From the NCBI RefSeq assembly GCF_026745355.1, contig NC_079209.1, forward strand, positions 372,001 to 436,000: a stretch of 64,000 nucleotides of DNA. Reading direction: 5' to 3'. How positions within the stretch are numbered: the first letter of the stretch is position 1; every line of letters begins with the position of its first letter. Below are positions 23,038-35,665 of the stretch, in pieces. Source of the DNA: Beta vulgaris subsp. vulgaris. Lineage: Eukaryota; Streptophyta; Magnoliopsida; Caryophyllales; Amaranthaceae. The notes below the pieces were generated by a model. The model was not told the DNA's origin. It saw only the letters and a list, made by a program, of their open reading frames with translations, and searched no databases. Both the position numbers and the translations under genes were made by a program.

Positions 23038-25953
23038 ATGGAGTTTCACCTAACCATTGAATCTGCAGGAGTACTCATTTCCTTTTTACTATTCCTCTAC
23101 TGCATACTAAAATGGAAAAACAGCATGAATACTACAGCAAAACCACCCCAACCATCTGGTTCATTGCCTATTATTGGCCATCTACATCTCTTAGGAGGGC
23201 TTCCTCACATCGCCTTAGGAAGGTTAGCAGATAAGTTCGGTCCAATCTACATGATAAAGCTCGGCGTTCACCGAGCTTTAGTAGTAAGCACAGCAGAGAC
23301 AGCAAAAGAGTGCTTAGGCGCGAATGATAAAGTATTCTTAAATCGGCCATATACAATGTTTGCAGAGTTTCTCGGTTACAACTCCGCCATGTTCGGCCTA
23401 GCCCCTTATGGTCAGTACTGGCGTGAGATACGAAAGATCACCACTGTCGAGCTTCTATCTAATCATCAGATAGAAATGTTTAAAGATATCAGATTCTCAG
23501 AGATAAGATCAGCTATAAAAAGAACATCATCATCAGGTGAAATGTCTGAATTAGTTGACATGAAACAATGGTTTAAAGACATAAGCTTGAACACTGTAGT
23601 AAGAACAGTTTTGGGGAAATCGTTAAAAGAGAATTACCAAGATGAGGAATACACTCGGTGCTTGAAGGCAATCAGGGAATTTTTTGTATTGGGAGGTGCA
23701 TTTGTCCCTGCTGATGCACTTCCGTTTTTGAGGTGGTTGGATATTGGAGGGTACGAGAAAAAAATGAAGAAGGCTGCATTAGACATCGATGTTATAGCTC
23801 AAAATTGGTTGGAGGAGCATAGGAGAAGGAGAAGATCGAAAGAGACACAAGAAAAGCGGTATTTCATGGATGCGATGCTTGACATTATGGAGAACACACA
23901 GGAAAATGTTTCCAAATTTGAAGCAGATACAATCATTAAAGCTACTTGCATGGTAATAAGCACTACTTTTACATGTTCTTCAATTCTTATTTCTATACTA
24001 CTACTAACTGTTAAAAAGTATGAAAATTCCTTGAATTACTACCTAATATTGTGATAGAACATAGTAACATTACTATAGTAGTGTGTGTTTGGGAGGAACT
24101 CATTTTTAGAAAAGTGATTTTCCCAATTTACTTTGTTTTGTAAAAGGTGTAAATCAATTTTCCAATGGATGAAAAAGTAATTCTCTAATGGGTGCAAAAC
24201 ATTTTCCTTCTTATTCAAGAACCAAAAGGTAAACCACTATACAATTATATTTTTCCATGGAAATTTAATTTCCACATGAAAACCTACCAAATTAATTGTT
24301 AGAGTAAGGATGTGTAAAGTTATATTTGTTTGAGTGACTAAGCAATTAGTTTGCATTGTTAGCATCTTTTTTAGTTTATAACTTTAACAATATATATATA
24401 CTAATATATTAAAAGGTGTTCCTAAGCAAATAACTATGTTACATGGCGCTATTTCTTAATGTGTTTACTTTATATAAACAAGCGTATAATAAAAAAAGGA
24501 AAATGATATACATAGCCCTTAGGGCTATGTATAAGGTGCTTAAAATGGAAATAAAATATTGAATCAAGCATTTATTACCTCAGTTGATGTGAAAATGTAT
24601 CTTGAATTCTTAAATTGTTTCCATTTAAAGAAATGTATTTGATGCTTAGGACTACATATAACATTACCCTAAAAAAAGGAAAATGATATACATAGCTCTA
24701 ACTTAGGGTCATGTATAAGGTGCTTAAAATGGAAATAAAATATTGAATCAAGCATTTATTACCTCAGTTGAGGTGAAAATGTGTCTTGCATTCTTAAACG
24801 GTTTCTATTTAAAGAAATGTATTTGATGCTTATATGTAGCCCTTAGGGCTACATATAACATTACCCTAAAAAAAAATAGATTATACATCTTATAAAATTT
24901 GATCCCATAACCTCAAGCTGATACACTAAAGCTTTGACCATCAAACCAAACTAATATTTGGTTTTATATTTATGAAGTAAAATGTTAATAAATGAAAATT
25001 ATAATTATCTGCACATGCTTAAAAACGAATTGTTATTAAATAATAATTCATATTCACCGACTAAGGCCCCGTTTAATAGTAGTCGTACATGCCTCTGTAA
25101 CGCTTGGGACAGCCCCTATCCAACTAATAGATGTCTAATGTCAAATGATTTTCCTGTTTTAGTTTAGACGCTTAACAGTAACAATAAAAAGTAAGATGAG
25201 AGCTAAGTTGTATTTAACAAGCCAAGAAAAAAACATAATCTGTAAGAAAGTCTACTCCAACTAATTATTGGTTTTTCAATCACTTGATGAAGTAATTGGA
25301 AAGAATCAATATCTCCTTCATCTTGATAGGCAATGATTTTAGGGGGAGCAGACTCCACAGCAGCAACCCTAACATGGGCACTATCATTGCTACTCAACAA
25401 CAAAGATATCCTGAAAAAGACTCAAGCTGAACTAGACATACAAGTGGGCAAAAACAGGCAAGTGGAAGAATCAGACCTCAAAAATTTAGTTTACTTACAA
25501 GCTGTTCTCAAAGAGACCATGAGACTATATCCAGCTGCACCCCTTTCAGTTCCTCGAGAAGCCATTATAAACTGCACCGTGAATGGTTACCACATCTCAG
25601 CTGGCACTCGACTCTTTGTTAATCTTTACAAAGTACATAGAGATCCTAAAGTGTGGGAAGATCCTTTGGAGTTTCGTCCTGAAAGGTTTCTTACAACTTA
25701 CAAAGAGTATGATGTTAGAGGCCAACAATTTGAATATATGCCTTTTGGAAGTGGTAGGAGGATTTGTCCTGGTATATCTTCTGCACTTCGATTCATGCAG
25801 TTTACACTAGCTAAATTACTCCATGCATTTGAGATCACAATTTTATCTGATGAAGCTGTTGACATGACTGAAGGTTTTGGATTAACGAACCTCAAAGCCA
25901 CACCACTTGAAGTCATCCTCACACATCGTCTTCCCCACAACATTTATATATAA
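23038..25953 (+). CDS. Cytochrome P450, CYP82-like (two exons)
   Basis: ER-anchored heme monooxygenase of plant specialised metabolism. Exons 23038-23952 and 25330-25953 join in phase 0 to 512 aa, the usual length. Domains in order: N-terminal membrane anchor (about 10-26), proline-rich hinge [16 protein letters not shown] (35-50), I-helix oxygen-binding motif GGADST (310-315), K-helix ExxR KETMR (E367, R370), PERF motif FRPERF, and heme loop [15 protein letters not shown] with the ligand C451. The [11 protein letters not shown] form and the KATCMAMILGG junction are typical of the CYP82 family. All key residues are intact, so it looks functional. Substrate cannot be told from sequence; CYP82 members act on terpenoids, alkaloids, flavones and coumarins. 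Confidence 0.92.
24484..24875. repeat. Tandem palindrome-containing repeat in P450 intron
   Basis: A unit of about 180 bp beginning GGAAAATGATATACATAG occurs twice in tandem (near 24499 and 24678), followed by a closing ATGTAGCCCTTAGGGCTACAT palindrome. Each boundary carries a short palindrome around CCCTTAGGG, so this looks like two side-by-side MITEs sharing an end. Confidence 0.7.
24890..24960 (-). mobile_element. Possible tRNA-derived SINE remnant
   Basis: The minus strand shows TTTGATGGTCAAAGC (A-box-like) and, about 30 nt later, GGGATCAAATT (B-box-like). Weak and degenerate. Confidence 0.3.
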
Positions 25954-26112
25954 CGACTCTTTTATGATTTTCAATTAATCTTTATTTGTGAGATACCATA
26001 CATGTATGTCTGACACTAGCATTATGCGACACTATTATGATATTGTGTTTCACATTAGCGTGCACTATTATTGTTGAAACCCATGAAATGCCCATTTGTG
26101 AGTGTCCCAGTT

Positions 26113-26298
26113 ATCATGCTCATGAGCATGGTACACCCGGGTGTACCATGAGTGGACTCGAAATGTTATATGTATCCCTGGGTGTACCATGAGCATGATA
26201 ACTTATTATATGTAGCCTTAAGGAATACATATAACATTTCGAGTCCACTCATGGTACACCCGGGTGTACCATGCTCATGGTACACCCAGGGACATTTT
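26113..26298. repeat. Foldback cluster of GGGTGTACCATG palindromes
   Basis: Two perfect 24-bp palindromes (26127-26150 and 26250-26273, each CATGGTACACCC joined to its complement) sit at the ends of a larger inverted repeat. Its arms of about 52 bp (26127-26178 / 26222-26273) include GGACTCGAAATGTTATATGT and its complement. A further GGTGTACCATGAGCATG lies in the loop. The family also appears at about 21780, 39751-39776 and 57165-57356. Confidence 0.85.
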
Positions 26299-26949
26299 TG
26301 TAACTAGTTGTTGGACCGCGCGCTATCGCGCGCGGCCCCCCAAAATAACAATAATAATTGCGGACAACTGAATGTTCATCATTAGCATAATCATTTCAGA
26401 AAAACAAAGGCATCTAAACTTGGTAGTTAATAAGAACATAAGCTACATAGATTGCATTAGCTCTAAAACGCCCTTATTGTGTAGATAACATGTCACAATG
26501 ATTTGCGCATGTTCTTCGACTTAGATAACCATACCAATAATATCTAAATAATCACAAAAGAGGTGACTGAGTTTGCATCAAAGACACGAAAGTAGCAGCT
26601 AATCCAACTTTAAGAAACAAATCCACATATATGAGAGTATCCAACATAATTCACTAAAATTGTTGATGAGTGATATTTATGTCACTTATATGGTAAAAAC
26701 TTGTGCGTGATTATAGTTGTTTTATTTTATTTTTCATATTTTTATTCTTTATTATCCTTCTTTTACTATTTTGTGGCTTAATTAGAGTAATTAGTTCTTT
26801 CTTTTAGTTTTTAGCTCTTAGTTCCGTAAGCTATTTTGTTTTAGTCATATTGATCAAATTTTCATAATTTATTTTCTACTTATTTCCTTTTAGTTACTCT
26901 TATTTTTATTTTTATTTTTCATATAGTTTTTATTTGATACTTCTCATTT

Positions 26950-27455
26950 CTCCGTCGTGTTTTGGTTTTGCTTTAGGAGAGCGTTTTGGAGTTATAAACT
27001 TCAATTTCCCATTATTCGATACATCTTCAAAAACTCAATCCCCTCATAAAATAATCTTTAAAAAATCAATCGAGAAAATAATTCAACCTAACAAGTTTTC
27101 TGCATCACAATCATGCTTAGCCTTACTTTAAACTATCATGCCTAGCATATTTATCAAGAAGCCTATTGTGTCGATGATTGTGTTTAAGGGCTTATTTTGA
27201 TTCCAGATCATGTTTTAGTTTTGCTTGTAGGAGAGTGTTTTGGAGTTATAAACTTCAATTTTCCCTTATTCGATATATTCTTAAAAACTCAATTCCTTTA
27301 GAAAATAATCTTTTAAAAATCAATCCAAAAAATCCTCCAACCCGACAATTTTTCGCATTAGAATCATGTTTAGCCTTACTTTGAGATATTATGCCTTGCA
27401 TATCTATGAAGAAGCCAATTCTGTTGCTAATTGTGTTTAAGAGCTTATTTAGTTG
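26950..27455. repeat. Tandem duplication (about 250 bp unit)
   Basis: GGAGTTATAAACTTCAATTT and surrounding sequence occurs near 26990 and again about 250 bp later near 27243, with a similar order of blocks (CTTAGCCTTACTTT, then TGTGTTTAAG..GCTTATTT) in both. Diverged; in the 3' part of the Helitron cluster. Confidence 0.7.
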
Positions 27456-28721
27456 GAAGTAGGAATTAGCATTTTCCAAGTGAGTTTTACTTTTCTGCAA
27501 GTTTTATTCCACAAGTGCAAACACAATGAAAAGCTTACCAAGATCCAATTCCATTTTTTTTTTCTGCAATTCAATCACAATAAACATCATAAACCTCATA
27601 ATACTCTTCTCAACATCCCATCATTATCATAAACTACAAAAACATAAAATCATACCAAAAATTCACATTTATAAATGTATACAATCAAAATTATGCAACA
27701 ATTCACCATTACTACATCAATATCACCAAATTCAAATTACCCAACTCATAAAACAACCAATTCAATGAAACTAATCCAAATTAATGAACTAAATCGATAA
27801 AATACACCCAAACAAATCACCTTTTTTTATGAGAAATGAACAGAACCCAGTAATAATTCTAATCAACCAAAAGTGGGGTATTTTTCAATTCAATTGAAGG
27901 ACATCGGATCGTGTATATATCAATCTAGGATTCCTGAATCAATCATAAACATAAACATAAACAACAAAAAAAAGAATCAACATTATACAAAAACCCAGAA
28001 TTCATTTGATATAAAGGTAAAAAAAATAAGAGAGAGAAAACACACCGTTTGAAGGAACCCAGATGCGAAAACTAAGATCTAAGAAGAGGAATGATAAGAA
28101 GGAGAAGAAGAGAGGATGAGGTCATCCTCTACAAGTCTTTCGTTAGCATCAAAATTCAAAATTGATATTGCAAATGAAAATCTGAAAAAAAAGGAGGGGA
28201 AGGAGATTTATTACAGGAAATCAAGGAACGAAGAAAAAATATTAAAACAATGGTAGACAATTGTACTTACCACCAAAAGATTGCATTTAAATGGAACAAA
28301 ATATAGGATAGAAAACGAAAAGCTTCTTCTCGAATTTTAAATATATATATTAGTCTTAATAAGTTACATATTCAGACATCTAAAGATGAAGTATAACAAA
28401 CTATGCTTAACCAAAGTACATCATATCATCTAGAACGAAAAAAAATTAAGAACAAAATCATTGTCCAATAAGAAGCAAACATATCGAAATACTTGCATGC
28501 TTACAAGTAGCAGATAGACTTCTACTTGTTTAGCTAATCACAAATCCTTTACAAAGCAGAAAGACAATGTAATAAACAATTTTTTGCTGAATGTTTAGAA
28601 TGTACACCTTCTTTTTAAAAGCATTGTCAAACAGTATTGCGACAGGACTTTCAAACAATGCAAGCTTGAAAAGGACAAGATAATAGAAGCGGGGAAAGAC
28701 CAACAAGCTATACTTACAACA

Positions 28722-28950
28722 TCAAGTGCAATTACACTCTTCAACATTTTTTCAATGTCATCAAGGGCCAGTTTAATCTGTGCCAAGTATAGCAAAGTTC
28801 CATGTCATTGATAACTTATCCATGTCAAACAAATATAAGTAAAGGGAGTTAATATTAGGCTAGTACTACCTTTTCTGTTAAATCCAAAAGAACTTCAGTC
28901 TCTGCCTCAGCTACAGATGCCTTTGCTCCCAATAATTCATCATTCAACTG
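28722..28950 (-). pseudogene. Captured exon pair, possibly MutS2-like
   Basis: Two consecutive minus-strand exon-like pieces have proper splice borders. The first (about 28946-28872) encodes LNDELLGAKASVAEAETEVL and LLDLTEK. The second (about 28779-28720) encodes IKLALDDIEKMLKSVIALDV. The sequence resembles a helical segment of plant MutS2-type proteins as I remember it, but that identification is uncertain. No flanking complete gene exists, so it is a transposon-borne fragment. Confidence 0.4.
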
Positions 28951-30397
28951 TATAGCAGAAATCATCACATGTTAGAGGCTCAGTCTATGTAATTGTCACA
29001 TGTTAGAGGCTCAGTCTATGTAGCTCTTGCTAAACAGCAAGCAATTTCTCAAAGCCAAATTAAACCGCGTGATTCTTTCAACCCCAACCCATTCTCTTCC
29101 TCCCCGTGAAACAGAGAGATTACCCCCTGTGCTCGCCGTCGCAAGCGACAGTTCTCTCAAACCCAACCACCTAAAAAAAATTAGGGGGTGGTAGAACCTC
29201 ACTGTGATATACCATATGAAGTTTAGAAAAGCTTAACTTTCATTAATAAGCTACCTATGTATTGATATAGCTTAGTCTAACATAGGTGTATAATTAGGAA
29301 CTACATCTTACAGTTTACAATAGATGCAAAAAATATTCCTCATAAAAATACAGAAGATGCTAACAAGAATACTGCTCTGAGTTTGACCTTGCAGTATTAG
29401 TGTTTTTCACCTTCACACCTTCCTCTCTATCTCTCTCCTCTTTCATTTGGTTCTTAATTTCTCATTTTTTAAAACAATTCCCATCTTCATTTCTGTTAAT
29501 TTTCGACACTAAGGATTCGTTATGCATCAGATTGTGCCTTCAGATTTTCCCTAACATCAGTAAGAATAAAACAAATTATGCCTAAGATGTTTCGAAATAC
29601 CCAAGTGATGAATTTGACTTGTTAATCGGATATAGTAGACCTGAAGCTGATATTTTTAGGTTTTTACAGTGTAGAAAAACGAAATGGAAGAGAGAGAATG
29701 AAGCTTAGCAAGTAGTAATGGAGAATCAATGGTGAGAGAAGTTTTCACATATTCAAATCAAGATCCCTAATCAACACAATTAGGTTATTACTTTCCAATT
29801 GAACCAAAAAATTTCAAGCAAATAACAAAACCTAATTTCAATTGAACCAAAAAATTTCAAACGAATAACAAAACCTGGCCTAATTGTCAAATCACGACAT
29901 TTTTCAAGGAATTTCACATCGATTTCAATCGGTACATGGAAACAAGAAGTAGGAGAAAGAAACCTTGCCATCGAGTTTTCCTATGTGCCGGAAATGCGAA
30001 GGAGAGAGAAACTTGAAGAAGATAATAGCCTTCTGACAGTCGGCGGTGAACGGAGAGAATATTCGGTCTGGAAAAAATCGCCATTTATGAATGCTTGTGA
30101 TGAAGAATTGCAGGAGAAATTCGGGAGTAAATTGTGAAGAGTTAAGGTTAATGAGCGAAAATTAGGGTAGGTGAAGTGAAAGTAAACCCTGGGAGAGAGA
30201 AATAGGGGAAGAGAAGGAATTTTTTAAAAAATGGAGGTGTTTACCTGCTTGGTGATGGTGGATGACCAGTGAGGTGAGGGAGTGGCGATGGGTTTTGGTG
30301 GGAGTGAGGAGAGAGAAAGGAAGAGGAGGAACAGAGAGAAGAGGAGATGCGTCAAGTAATTTTAGCAAGTTGGGAGGGCAAAATTGTTATTCCACTG

Positions 30398-30419
30398 TTA
30401 CTAAGCTACAATAAGTAGA
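30398..30419 (-). mobile_element. Helitron 5' end, inner copy
   Basis: Minus-strand TCTACTTATTGTAGCTTAG after an A. The following GTAACAGTGGAATAAC and GCCCTCCCAACTTGC blocks match those at the other two 5' ends. Confidence 0.6.
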
Positions 30420-31770
30420 TAATGGCCCAAATGATGTGTCTAAACTCTGAATATCCACACCTGGAACTCCAACATCATATATCGGTACTTGAGGTAAATT
30501 GATGAGTACAAGTAACATAGCTCTTAACATAGTTAGATCCCAGCCAACATCTTCATATTATGTCCCTTAAAAATTGTAAAAACAAGCAATCAGGGTTTAT
30601 GCCATAAACATTTACTTAGACTCTATTTCTAAGAAAAAAACCAGGAACTCTGAGGGTTCATGTCAAGCCCATATCAAATACAATCATATATCATTTTAAG
30701 TTAAACAACATAAGCTAAGAAAATGTAGAGACCTTCTTTGGAGAAAAGGCTTTGGAGAAAACTTCTTCAATAATTGCAAACAACTGAAGACTGCCAAATG
30801 CAGACGAAAATACATTAATCACCATAAATCATACACAGATTGCGATAACCATAGGAGCATGTAGAAACCGATAGCCTTGTTTTGTGGATCTGGAATATCT
30901 TTGAAGACTTGGATGGAGAAATCAGGAATACATTATATGACATATAGATAAATGGAAAGCGGCAACAGTAGCGTCAAGCAGAGGAGCATCAATAGGCTGA
31001 CTCAAATTCCGTAACTTTTCTGCCGCCACATTTGATGATCGGAAAAAGCTAACAGCAAACCCTAACCTTAGATTTTAGTCGACGAAATAGTTGGGTGAAT
31101 GAAAAAAGCGGCAAAAGAATATCCTCTTTGACAATCAATCTCACTTCATCAAGCTAAAACCCTAAAACTTGAAATAAAAAATGAGAATCGACATAAACGG
31201 CATGAGAGGAAGAATTTGTAACGGGAAAAAATAAAACTGAAACTCGAAATTATAAACGGCATTAATGATGAAAGCTTACCACATAAATGAATGAAAAAGA
31301 GAGGGAAATATCAAAGAGTTGGAAGAGAGAATAGTTGCAAAAGTATATTAGATCAGCAAAAAAAAAAAGTTGTGTTTGTCGTTGTTGTTGTTGTCTTGTC
31401 GATGCTGCTATTCCTGGAAGAAGGGAAGAAGAATGGCTTGGAGGGTAACCAGGAAGAAAGAGAAGGTATGAACTGTGAATTGAAGCAAGGGGAAACATGT
31501 TCAAGCAAGGTTGGAGGACACTAAGGGCAGAAACGTGGAATCATATAAGAAGAGGGTAAAGACGTGGCTATTGAATGACTCATTAACGTGGCCCTTGATT
31601 TCTCCATTGTTTCGCCAAATCTCTCTCTTCAATTAGAGAGAGAAATCAGAATTATACAGAAGAAAGAAAGAAGATGATGCGAGAAGAAGATGTGTCACAC
31701 AATACTACAATTCATAATAATCTATGTTTAATTTCATAAATAAATTAAGGTTCAAAATTGACAAAATTAT
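30420..31770. other. Helitron cluster interior with unassigned exon-like pieces
   Basis: The minus strand contains short splice-bounded open pieces, for example AFGSLQLFAIIEEVFSKAF (about 30790-30725), IPDPQNKAIGFYMLLW (about 30890-30840) and AAEKLRNLSQPIDAPLLDAT (about 31025-30955). They look like fragments of one captured gene that I do not recognise. No continuous gene remains. Confidence 0.35.
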
Positions 31771-32435
31771 GAACCAGAATTTGCAGAAATTGAAAACCCA
31801 TAAAGTTAATTTAATGAATTACCAAATGAAATTCGAGGTTTCTTGATAAATTTGAGGAATAATCAATGTGTGGCCTTGACAATATACCATTTCCTGCAAA
31901 AATGGAGAAAAATGCACAGAATTTGTACAGGAAGAAAATAGGAATAGAAATCCTTTAACCAAATCTAGCTTGCGATTATAATACGATGAACACATTCGAA
32001 TCAAACAACCAACTAAAGAAGAATAAAAGACAAAAGGGGGGAAATAATTGAAATGAAACCCTAGAAAATCGATAAGGAGGAAATGAAATTCCCGAAAAAA
32101 AGGAGAAAATGAAGATAACAGGAAATAAAATTTGATGATCACGTTAGAAATGAAGAGAAGGAGAGAGTATGAACCAGAATTTGCAGAAAACGAACTAAAA
32201 TCGAAAACCCATAGAGTTAGTTGAATGATAAACCAAATAATATTCGAGGTTTCTTGATAAATTCGAGTAATAATCAATGTGTGGCTTTGAAAATACACCA
32301 GTTCCTGCAAAAAGGGAGAAAAATTAACACAATTTGTACAGCAAAAAATAGAAATAGAAACTCTTTAAACAAATCCAGCTTGTAATTCTAAAATACGATG
32401 AATACAATCGAATCAAACAACCAAGAAGCATTGGC
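31771..32435. repeat. Tandem duplication (about 400 bp offset) inside the Helitron cluster
   Basis: About 240 bp starting GAACCAGAATTTGCAGAAA at 31772 recurs from 32171 to 32430 with modest divergence (shared TTCGAGGTTTCTTGATAAAT and CGAATCAAACAACCAA). Confidence 0.75.
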
Positions 32436-33125
32436 GGGCTAATAATAAAGGGTGGTGAATCATCAACAGGAGGTGGCAATTTTGCACTATGGTTAGAAAC
32501 AAGAAAAGGATTTCCATCAATGATGATTTTAACACCAGCATTGAATTTAGGCAAAGGAGGCTCAAAATCGTTTCGGGCTACATCTAACAATGTCAAAGAC
32601 TTCAGCTGAGTAATGTTTGCAGGTATTTGGCCAGTTAGATGGTTTCCTGCCAATCTAACTTGACGCAACAAATCTAAGCTACCAACTGAAGGACTAAGAG
32701 TACTACTAAGATTTCTATTAGGCAAATTAAGAGCAGCAACTTTGGAGTCAGAATTGCAAGTCACACCTAACCAAGGTCCTTCAGAAGGATCATTACCAGA
32801 CCATTCAGAAGCAAGAGCAGTTGGATAATTCAAGCCACCAATAAAATCAATAAGAGCATTAACTTGTGGTGCACATTGAGCTCCAGGAATTGATTGACAA
32901 AATGAATTGAACTCATAAGAGAATTACCAGATTTGAACTTCGGAATCGAACCCATTAACATATTGTTGTTCAAATCCAATCTCTCCAACTCCATCAAAGC
33001 CAAGCTTCGAGGGATTGGTCCAACAAGCTGATTCCTATTAAGATCAGATTTTTCAATGAGATCAAATTTCCAATACCTTCTGGGATAGTCCCAGTAAAGT
33101 GAATCCTATTAAGTTTCAGACATAG
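32436..33125 (-). pseudogene. TMK-like LRR receptor kinase ectodomain fragment
   Basis: The minus strand encodes leucine-rich repeats (GPIPRSLALMELERLDLNNN, then MLMGSIPKF). After a frame change near 32920 come the cysteine-containing linker CAPQVNALIDFIGGLNYP and WSGNDPSEGPWLGVTC, and more LRRs (LNLPNRNLSSTLSPSVGSL, LTGQIPANITQLKSL). This order of LRR, cysteine linker, LRR is that of the TMK family of receptor kinases. No transmembrane or kinase part follows, and the frame is shifted. It is a captured gene fragment in the Helitron cluster. Confidence 0.75.
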
Positions 33126-34328
33126 AATTTCAATTCAGAGCTGAAAGATAAGTTCAATCCAAAGATGGTGAAATAAATTCATTCTAATGCTAATAGACGT
33201 TCAAGTGGAGTTGAGGGCTAACAAATATAGGAGTCTTCAAGTAAAAGGAACATGACATGAGTTAGCAAGCTGGCAAAGCCACCCCCTTGGTTAAAGGAAG
33301 AAAAGGTTTCAGGTATGATCAAGGATGAACCATAAGCAAAGATGAGAGTTCGCTTCTCAAAGATATATGTAACACAAGGCAATTGACTTAAAGAATATAG
33401 CAAGAGGAAATTATTTATTGGGAGCATGATATAGAGACATTTCATAGTTAAGATAATCACAATTTTTTTGGTGAAACAATGTCCAGCCAGCATTCACAAG
33501 TGGCATCAACAAACACTGAAACAAGATGTACCATCTAATTCAGAATTTCTGTAACCAAACTATCACACAACATCAAATTCTTTAATGGGTAGCATGCTCG
33601 GGGATATAATTTACGAGATAAGAGATCAGAGAAAACACCAAGCATCCAAGATAATACTACATAAATAAAATCACAAACCAAACTAACAAAAACATAATTA
33701 ATTTAGCCAAAGACACGAGAATAGAATATGCACATCACAAGTCCACGAAGTTTGAACATAAAAGAAACATAATTATTGTACAATTCAGAGAGCAGTGTGC
33801 TCAATTCTCAAATAAATAGTTAAAAAGTCAGAAACTTCATTGTAATTCTGCTTAATACTAAACCAAGATAATCAATTATTAGAAAATAAATTAAACTTAA
33901 ACCTTCAATAAACTTCTGTAAACAGCAAAATTGCTCAAATAACGAAGAGGGTAATACCCAGAACTACGAAAAACGCAGCAATATACAAAAATTAGCAATT
34001 GTACCTCAAAATTACGGTACCGTAACTAAAAAAATCCAAGCTTTGATCCATCAATTGAGCTTCAAAATCAGTGTAAATTGTCGGAATTTCTATCTGGGTA
34101 TTCTAATAACGTGGAATTTCAATTGAGCTTCAAAGATCTTGGAAGGACAATGATTAGAGATAAGGAAAAGAAATAAAAAAGTAAAGAAAACATAGGACCA
34201 TGAATCAACCAAATTAAGTTATTAGCAACCAAATTAAACAAAGTGAGGCTTATGAGCAGGTTTATTTCATATCTTTACAAACCGAACGTCGTTCTGCCTA
34301 AATGCGGTACTACAACCAGTGCACTTCC

Positions 34329-34661
34329 TAGAGGTGATCATTTTGGCCCGGCCCGCTGGCCCGGCCCGGCCCGTTTTTGGGCCGGGTTTTGGGCAGAATT
34401 TTTCGGCCCGCGGGCCGGGCCGGGCCCGGCCCGGTCATTTTTTTTTTTGTTTTTGGGCGGGCTTTGGGCAAGCTAAAAACGACTTTTTAGTCTATTTTTT
34501 GGCCCGGCCCGTTTTGGCCCGCAAAAGCCCGCTAAGCCCGGCCCGAAATAGCGGGCTTTGGACACAAAAAATCGGCCCGAATTTAGGCCCGGCCCGGCCA
34601 ATGGGCAAATTTTTTTGGCCGCGGCCCGGCCCGAACCCGGCCCGGCCCATGATCACCTCTA
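34329..34661. mobile_element. hAT-type MITE rich in GGCCCGGCCC
   Basis: A 333-bp element with inverted repeats TAGAGGTGATCA / TGATCACCTCTA and an 8-bp target duplication GCACTTCC (34321-34328 and 34662-34669). The interior is made of GGCCCGGCCCG iterations and is an island of very high GC in an AT-rich genome. It lies within the Helitron cluster and so inserted after or during its assembly. Confidence 0.92.
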
Positions 34662-34899
34662 GCACTTCCTGAGCCGAATTTACAGATTTCATTGTATTCA
34701 TTGATTGTAGAAAAGATTGCAGCACTCTACAATCACAATCTACATGGAAAAAATTCTCACTTTACAAGTATATTGAACCGAGGATTTGGATTTAATAGAA
34801 ATGCAGAATAATTAGAATATTTAGCAGATTATGATCGTAGGATTAGCAACGCCTTCTCCGTAGATCGTAGAATAATAACGATAAAGCTAAGAAGAATAG

Positions 34900-35665
34900 A
34901 CTTGCGTGATTGAAGAGGAGAGAGAGAAGCAGACCTCCGTGAATTTGATGGCACTTTGAAGCTTGGCGACAAAAGAAGCATCGCCTTTAGCAATAGCATC
35001 ATCATGATGTTTCAACGATGATGTCGATTTCATAGCAATTAAAAGAGGACAGAGAAAGAAAGAAGGTGTGTATTTCATTGAATTCATGAATTGCCTTCAA
35101 AATCAGCATGTAAAACAACTGTACATAAAATTATGAATTAAACCCACATATTTATATACAATTATACAAAGATAAAACAAAATTCAAGAATTATCAAAGC
35201 AAAAACTATAATTTCATATACCTTCGAGCTTGTAACCGAGCTCGTCGGACATTAAAGCACTCAAAGCAAAGTAATGGCGTGTAGAAACAGAATAAATCTT
35301 CATTTTAGCTTCTTCTTCGTATCACAAACTCAATTTTTGTAAAATTCAGATAATTTCCCAGAAATTAACGTAAAATTCAGATAATTTCCCAGAAATTAAC
35401 ATAAAATTCAACAAATTACGAGAGAAAGAAGAAGAAGAATAGATCAACTTCCGATAACTTGAGCTAGGGTTTTGACACAACCATCAATAATTTCATCGCG
35501 AGTTAGCTAAGGATCAGGAGGTTCAACAACAAGAAGAAAATGTTCGTAAATCATTGTAGACAAACCTTGAACTTTTGTACCCGGTCCTGATTTTTTAAGA
35601 AGAAAAGGTGCTAATTTTGCTTCAAATTCTTCAATTTCATGGTCGATTATGAACTGGGTTCAAGT
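34900..35665 (-). pseudogene. Exon-like fragments of unrecognised genes
   Basis: Minus-strand open pieces: 35664-35510 (EIEEFEAKLAPFLLKKSGPG, MIYEHFLLVVEPPDP, stop), 35302-35222 (MKIYSVSTRHYFALSALMSD) and 35030-34935 (DDAIAKGDASFVAKLQSAIK, then FTE before a GT). They have splice-like edges but I do not recognise the parent genes. Probably captured exons. Confidence 0.35.

Noticed and set aside
26950..27455. CRISPR-like or satellite array
   Set aside because: Only two diverged copies of a 250-bp unit; no short regularly spaced repeats occur anywhere in the window.
34243..34725. Pro/Gly/Ala-rich open frames on both strands
   Set aside because: They are translations of the GGCCCGGCCC core of a hAT mini-element with exact target duplication.
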